NCBI GenBank assembly: GCA_038496445.1
Contig: JALMLS010000074.1
Location: 1-64,000, forward strand
Source: Trichosphaerium sp. ATCC 40318
Lineage: Eukaryota > Discosea > Flabellinia > Trichosidae
DNA length: 64,000 nt
Direction: 5' to 3'
Part shown: positions 59,384-64,000 of the stretch, one piece after another
Numbering within the stretch: the stretch's first letter is position 1
Layout of the letters: every line of letters starts with the position of its first letter
The notes under the pieces: generated by a model
Databases searched by the model: none
Told to the model about the DNA's origin: nothing
What the model saw: the letters and a program-made list of their open reading frames with translations, nothing else
Program-made: the position numbers and the translations under genes

Positions 59384-60242
59384 GAAAAAAAAAGACCATA
59401 AAGGTAGAAGGAAAAAAAAAAAGAATAAAGTTGTAATTGAGATCCAAAAGTTCTTATATTTGGAGGTTACGGAGTTCTTAAAGTATAAGAATAATACAGC
59501 GCAATGGAGCCATTGGTTACCCTACCCTGTTAAAAAAAAAACCTGTTCATCGTATTTCGGTGAAGGCTTCATGATGGTCTCCAATAAGTTGATCCAAGTA
59601 AAGGATAGTAAGCTGTGCGAGGCGTATGTTGTGTATCTGAAGTTGTACAAATAGCTCGCCTGTACCAGGCTCTATTTAGAACTTTTGCGGCAATGCATGC
59701 AAGTTACAGAATTTATTACATAAAGCAGTTGCAATGAGGAAAGAACAACATATTCTAGCGAAGGAAAATGAAAACACTGAGTATGTATAAATCATCCAAG
59801 ACAATTTATCAGAACAATGCGATAAAGCAGTTGACAGCTAGCAAGAGAATGATAGACAACCTCCACTTAGATGCTACACTACACTCAATGCGGTTGCTGT
59901 CATCTCCAATTTCACCAAACCGTAGCAATAGGGCTGTTCTTCCAAAATTGGTTTTGTACAACTCTACATGGAGGTGTGATTACGAGCGGATTTACTTCAA
60001 CGCAACTTGAGCTATAAGATGTGACGGTTTCTGTCTAGACAGAAACAAAGTCAGCCTATAAATCCAAACACGTGGATGAAAAACAAACATCTTGTTTCGT
60101 ACATCTTTAGTAGCTTCAATTGTAAGATTCCAAGCAATTACTTATATTTAAAGCGATCTCACCTTGTCCGAAACATAGTAGCCTCTTCAGGAAGCTCAAG
60201 GTTTCCTAAAAATGAAACAAAAGGTGTAAGTAATATCACTTT
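59384..60242. other. Unresolved stretch with plus-strand frames
   Basis: Frames at 59460-59654 and 59768-60010 show no motif or plausible splice connections. A perfect 10+10 palindrome (GTTTCTGTCTAGACAGAAAC) lies at 60028-60047. CACGTG at about 60069. Confidence 0.35.
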
Positions 60243-60680
60243 TTAGTGTAGGTTCATGCCTTCAATATCCACATTGTCAAGTAATTCTAACTTCCTATCT
60301 TTATCCTTTACAGTGGCATTCCATACATTTGATATAGGTGACCTAAAAGGTTGGGGAGGGAAAGGTGTAGAATTTGGTGCTATGGTCGTTGGAGCTGTTG
60401 TTTTAGGAGATGGTGGCGTTATATCAAATTCACAAACTGGAAAAAGTGAATTGTTATCGAATACTTGAGCATTTGAAACTGAACCACCTTGTTTCTTTTG
60501 TGCTACAAATAAATAATGAGGTCAAACGGATACTGTGACAAAAAACCCATACCCAAGTCCGTTGTTAATGAACACGCATTTGTCTGAGGCTTTTGGATAA
60601 TCGCTAAACCAAGGGTCTATGCCCAAGTCAGATGAGTACACCCAAGGTCTTCGAGGTGAAGGGCTTGTTTGCTACAATAA
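60243..60680 (-). pseudogene. Lectin-like / PT-rich gene fragment
   Basis: One exon (about 60670-60555) reads QTSPSPRRPWVYSSDLGIDP, then WFSDYPKASDKCVFINNGLG, which resembles the C-terminal half of a C-type lectin fold. The next exon (about 60504 down to a TAA at 60243) reads NAQVFDNNSLFPVCEFDITP followed by PKTTAPTTIAPNSTPFP. The two pieces fit one gene in theme but not in splice phase, and no convincing start codon lies upstream. Either an exon is mis-modelled or the gene is decaying. The PT-rich tail links it to the neighbouring surface-protein genes. Confidence 0.35.
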
Positions 60681-61153
60681 ACATGAGAGAAGTGGAATTG
60701 AACTACGAAAAGAAAAAAAAGAGATTAAGAAACTGGAAATGTCACTTTCTCTACAGAACAGTCATTCCAAAAAAACTGTACTTCGCGTACCCAAGAGAAG
60801 TCTGATTAATTAGATCTACCAAAGGAAGAAAACCCAATAACATAGTTGGTATTGTTTGGAAGGAAAGATAGCAAATGTTGCTCTTAGAAAAGAAAATTGA
60901 CTTTGTATCTCTTCGTGAATAGTTTAAGTCTGTGGACACTTATTCTCAGCTTGTAAAACTTCCGTCAGGTAATTGCATATTTTTACACGTTAAAAGAATG
61001 GATTCTATCCTGTTGGTTATCTAGTTGAGCATTGCTGTTGAGACAGTTCGAAATAGTACAGTTTTTTGATTTTTGGTATTTAATGGATTTCGAGAATCTT
61101 TGAGACGTTTGTACTCACCTCAGAACCATCTTACATTTCGATTGCTATTTTTC

Positions 61154-61366
61154 CTATGTAGCTATGGTGTTATAATTATAGTCACTGAAACCATTTTGCG
61201 ATTCGTTTATGCAGTACCGAGGATAAACTGACAGTCCAAGCAATTTTTTCATAACTTTCGGAATTTCTGAAACTGTCTCAAAAGCGTTGTAACTATTTGA
61301 CATCGTACCCTCAAATATACGCTCGTAGTAGCCATCTTCGCTCATACGTTGCAATATTTGTGGCAT
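61154..61366 (-). CDS. Hypothetical small ORF
   Basis: A 70-codon frame (MPQILQRMSEDGYYERIFEG, then EIPKVMKKLLGLSVYPRYCI). Composition is protein-like, but no family or splice partner is recognised. It may be an exon of the lectin-like fragment's gene or a remnant. Confidence 0.33.
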   Translation of the reverse strand: MPQILQRMSEDGYYERIFEGTMSNSYNAFETVSEIPKVMKKLLGLSVYPRYCINESQNGFSDYNYNTIAT

Positions 61367-61800
61367 ACAATTGAAATTGTAGCTTAGTGTAGCCTTGGCT
61401 TTTGAGAAACTCTTGAACTATGATAAAAGGACCAAGGAGTATGCGAACTGGTATTCATGAAACTATCAGATTTAAGGCTGTTTATTGATGAATCGGGAGT
61501 ACAAAGCTATTATAGCCATGTATAATGCCTGGCAAGAAGAGTGGTATTCTATTTAAAGGCAACATAGACTTGTGCCAATAATTAGTTCAAAAAGGCCTTG
61601 CATTATCGCTAATTAAGTATTAGTTGTGTGTAATATTCAACAAACACCCTCACGAAAAACAAAAAGCTATCCCGATAAGAACACTACAATTCTTCTTCAA
61701 AGTTCTATTTTTACCTTCCGGAGTTTTATCACGTTTTTGTGTTAATTCAAACGTTATTAAACAGTAACAGTACAACAAACGGTAACAACTCCTCCGTAAA

Positions 61801-62373
61801 ATGACTGAATACAAGCTAGTAATTGTTGGCGGAGGCGGTGTAGGCAAATCAGCTCTAACAATCCAGCTAATGCAAAACCATTTCATTGACGAATACGACC
61901 CCACAATTGAGGATTCTTATCGTAAACAAGTTGTTATAGACGAAGAAGTAGCGGTTTTGGATATTTTGGATACAGCTGGACAGGAAGAATTCTCCGCGAT
62001 GAGAGACCAGTATATGAGAACAGGAACAGGGTTTATACTTACTTACGACATCACGAACTCACACTCCCTTGATGAGCTCCATCAGTTCAAGAATCAGATC
62101 ATAAGGGTTAAAGACGACGATAATGTGCCTATGGTACTTGTTGGAAATAAAGCTGACCTTGAAGACAAACGACAAGTCTCAACAAGTCAAGGCGAAGCAA
62201 GAGCAAGAGAATTTCGCTGTCCTTTTTTTGAAGCGTCAGCGATGACTCGGATGAACGTTGAAGAATCATTTTTTGAACTTGTTAGGTTAATACGTAAAAG
62301 GACTGTACCTGAGAAGAAGGGGAAGAAATCAAAAAAGGATAAGAAGGGAAGGAAGAAGTGTAGTATTCTCTGA
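61801..62373 (+). CDS. RAS: Ras small GTPase
   Basis: A single exon of 190 aa, the normal Ras length. All switch elements are canonical: P-loop [14 protein letters not shown] with Gly at positions 12 and 13, effector loop [31 protein letters not shown] with Gln61, and NKAD. The polybasic C-terminus ([15 protein letters not shown]) ends in CSIL, a CAAX box for lipid attachment to the plasma membrane. The one oddity is G5, which reads EASAM where EASAK is the rule, so the base-contacting Lys147 equivalent is Met. That would be expected to loosen nucleotide binding. Ras relays receptor signals to kinases and the cytoskeleton. It contrasts with the altered Ras-like gene at 39267-40416. Confidence 0.97.
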   Translation: MTEYKLVIVGGGGVGKSALTIQLMQNHFIDEYDPTIEDSYRKQVVIDEEVAVLDILDTAGQEEFSAMRDQYMRTGTGFILTYDITNSHSLDELHQFKNQIIRVKDDDNVPMVLVGNKADLEDKRQVSTSQGEARAREFRCPFFEASAMTRMNVEESFFELVRLIRKRTVPEKKGKKSKKDKKGRKKCSIL

Positions 62374-62973
62374 AACAAAAAAAACGGTTAAAAAAACCAC
62401 TTGTAAATAACAAAGAAATACCAGCGTAGCAGTGTACCTATATACATAATACCAATCAAAGAACCGCTAAAAATAATAAATTAAATTATAAACCAGATCA
62501 ATGTGATGTAAAAATACTCACTGAGAAAAAAAAGTTTTTTTGTTGCTGTGATTAAACAAGTATCGAAAAACAATTCTAGTTTGAAGTCAGTACTACAAGG
62601 CTTTAGATATTTTCGGACCAAATTAGTGCTCAATCCAAACCTTGCACGTGATTTGGACCCGTCCGACTCAGTTTATTAAGTTAAGCACTAACCCGGGTCT
62701 CTACGACTAAGCTGCGTTCTCAAATGTCGAGTAATAAGACGTTTATGGTTGCAACTAGCCATCAACAAATGTAATACTTAGATTAGTCTGGTTGGCAAGA
62801 CCGCAGATTTGGATGAGAACCTGTACCATCTACGGCTTGACATTCTGGACTCGTGACGTATAACAATACAAATAAAAACTAAAAAACTGTATTCTGCCAT
62901 TTTTTAGAACTTGTACACTCAGAGGTTAATCCTTACAACAATTTTAAACCTTGAACTAGCTGTACTAATTTAT
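62374..62973. other. Convergent intergenic region
   Basis: 3' regions of Ras and the coiled-coil gene. CACGTG at about 62646. No coding signal or RNA gene seen. Confidence 0.5.
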
Positions 62974-64000
62974 CTATTTCTTTGCAATACCACCCTTTTT
63001 CAAAGGCATGTACTTCTTCATTTCAGTCACTTCACGTTCCATCCACTAAACAAGAAGAAATATTAAAACACATAAAACGAAAATAAAATATTGTTTCAGG
63101 TTATCAGGTACTGTAAACACAAGCTTGTGCTTTTTGCAAAAAAAAGCGTATATATACAACTAAGAAGCAATATGGAAACTTACCCAGATATTACCAGCAC
63201 CTGCTCCAGCGTCTTTGAGCTCTTGGAATTTTACCTAAAAATCACGTCAGGCAAAAACAGCGGGATTTGATATTTCAAGGATTCCTCACCTCAGCCTCTT
63301 TGAATTTTTCTTGAGCTTCATCTACAGCCGCATCAGCGGCTACAGCAGCAGCGTCAGCAGCTTCACGAGCAGCAATTGCTTTAGCGTGAGCGACTTCAAA
63401 TGGTTCTTTGGCTTTCTCGGCACGTTTTCTTGCAGCCTCAGTTGTGATCTTGGCTGTACGGAGTGGTAGTGGATCCTCTGTTATAATGGTAAGACAAAGG
63501 GCCATGTACAATTGTAGTTAACTAACAAGAAATACGTACCAGCAAGGAGTTGAGCCAAGTCAGCTTTTGCTCTGCCTCTCGAAACGACACCTCCTTCTTC
63601 GGATTTTTTTTTGAGAGCCTCTTTCTTGTTATTGTACGCATCTTCTTGTGCCTATCAGTACGGATTAGTTGTATGTACCAATAAATAAAGTATATTGTGC
63701 CTGTAGCTCAGCTAATGCAGTGGCGAGTTCAGCTTCAGCAGCTCTAAATGGAGCAGCGGCTTCATCAGCTTCTTTTTCTTTTTGCTAGAAATGTGCGTTT
63801 TAGACTAACGTTGATACAAGGCGCGTGTACCTTTGCCTCATCAGCTCTAGCTTTTGCTTCTTGAGCCTTTGACTGAGCTTCTTCAACAAGTCTTTGTACA
63901 GCTGCCAACATCTCTTCAGCTTTACGTAGTTGTTCAGGATCACCCTTGGAAGAATAAATACAAAACTTATAAACAATAGAGTTACCTTTGGACGAGCAAC
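62974..64000 (-). CDS. Ala/Glu/Lys-rich coiled-coil protein, C-terminal part
   Basis: Six or more exons run off the right edge of the window. The protein is almost entirely charged heptad-like helix: DPEQLRKAEEMLAAVQRLVE, QKEKEADEAAAPFRAAEAEL, AQEDAYNNKKEALKKKSEEG, KAKEPFEVAHAKAIAAREAA. It ends with GAGAGNIWWMEREVTEMKKY then MPLKKGGIAKK (TAG at 62974). The Trp-Trp-Met end is distinctive, but I cannot tie it to a named family. A cytoskeletal or scaffold role is likely. One intron (63700-63652) has a GC donor and repeats GCACAA at both ends. Confidence 0.78.

Noticed and set aside
1-64000. CRISPR array, prophage, insertion sequences, operons or ribosome-binding sites
   Set aside because: The genome is eukaryotic with spliced genes; no regularly spaced repeats, transposase or terminal inverted repeats were seen.

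Overview
The window is nuclear DNA from a compact, AT-rich eukaryotic genome, probably a unicellular protist. Nearly every gene is cut by short introns (about 40-130 nt). Splice donors strongly favour GTACG(T), and genes lie close together on both strands. The protein set is wholly eukaryotic: SGT1, XPC/Rad4, Ras, eL42, TFIIIC6, filamin-type repeats. Pro/Thr-rich 'PTSAPT' surface proteins, a true LOV photosensor domain, and a bZIP whose invariant Asn is replaced point most readily to a stramenopile-like organism. That placement is inference. I see no rRNA, tRNA, CRISPR array or intact transposon.

Layout. 1-7.9 kb: a truncated leucine-rich-repeat gene, a small membrane protein, the co-chaperone SGT1, a bZIP regulator and a TFIIIC subunit 6-like gene. 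8.5-27 kb: accessory-like DNA with two large Pro/Thr-rich surface proteins (8.5-11.6 and 24.5-26.1 kb), several small secreted or unknown genes, and long gene-poor stretches. 27.4-32 kb: an intronless GNAT acetyltransferase, a membrane-anchored N-acylglucosamine 2-epimerase-family enzyme and a C2-domain protein. 32.2-38.7 kb: one large minus-strand gene for a CH-domain/filamin-repeat protein with paxillin-like LD motifs and a new GSYxASF repeat. 39.3-42.8 kb: a head-to-head pair of degenerate nucleotide-binding proteins, a Ras-like protein with altered catalytic residues and an eIF4A-like protein lacking the ATPase motifs. 43.3-50.6 kb: an unknown small gene, XPC/Rad4 and an ankyrin-TPR protein. 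50.7-59.4 kb: a DUF4476-like protein, a secreted Cys-containing protein, a LOV-SAM-PB1-PAS protein, ribosomal eL42 and a third Pro/Thr-rich surface protein. 59.4-64 kb: a decayed lectin-like region, a canonical intronless Ras and the 3' part of a coiled-coil gene.

Themes. Surface and cytoskeleton genes dominate: three T/P-rich ectodomain proteins, a CH/LD/filamin scaffold, Ras, a C2 protein and a coiled-coil protein. Light and transcription control is suggested by the LOV and bZIP proteins. The palindrome CACGTG occurs more than 60 times by eye, often inside introns, far above a rough chance expectation of about eight. It is the most pervasive signal not explained by genes.

Limits. Exon boundaries were inferred by eye from GT/AG sites and phase agreement. 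Domain calls come from remembered family motifs, and no search was run.
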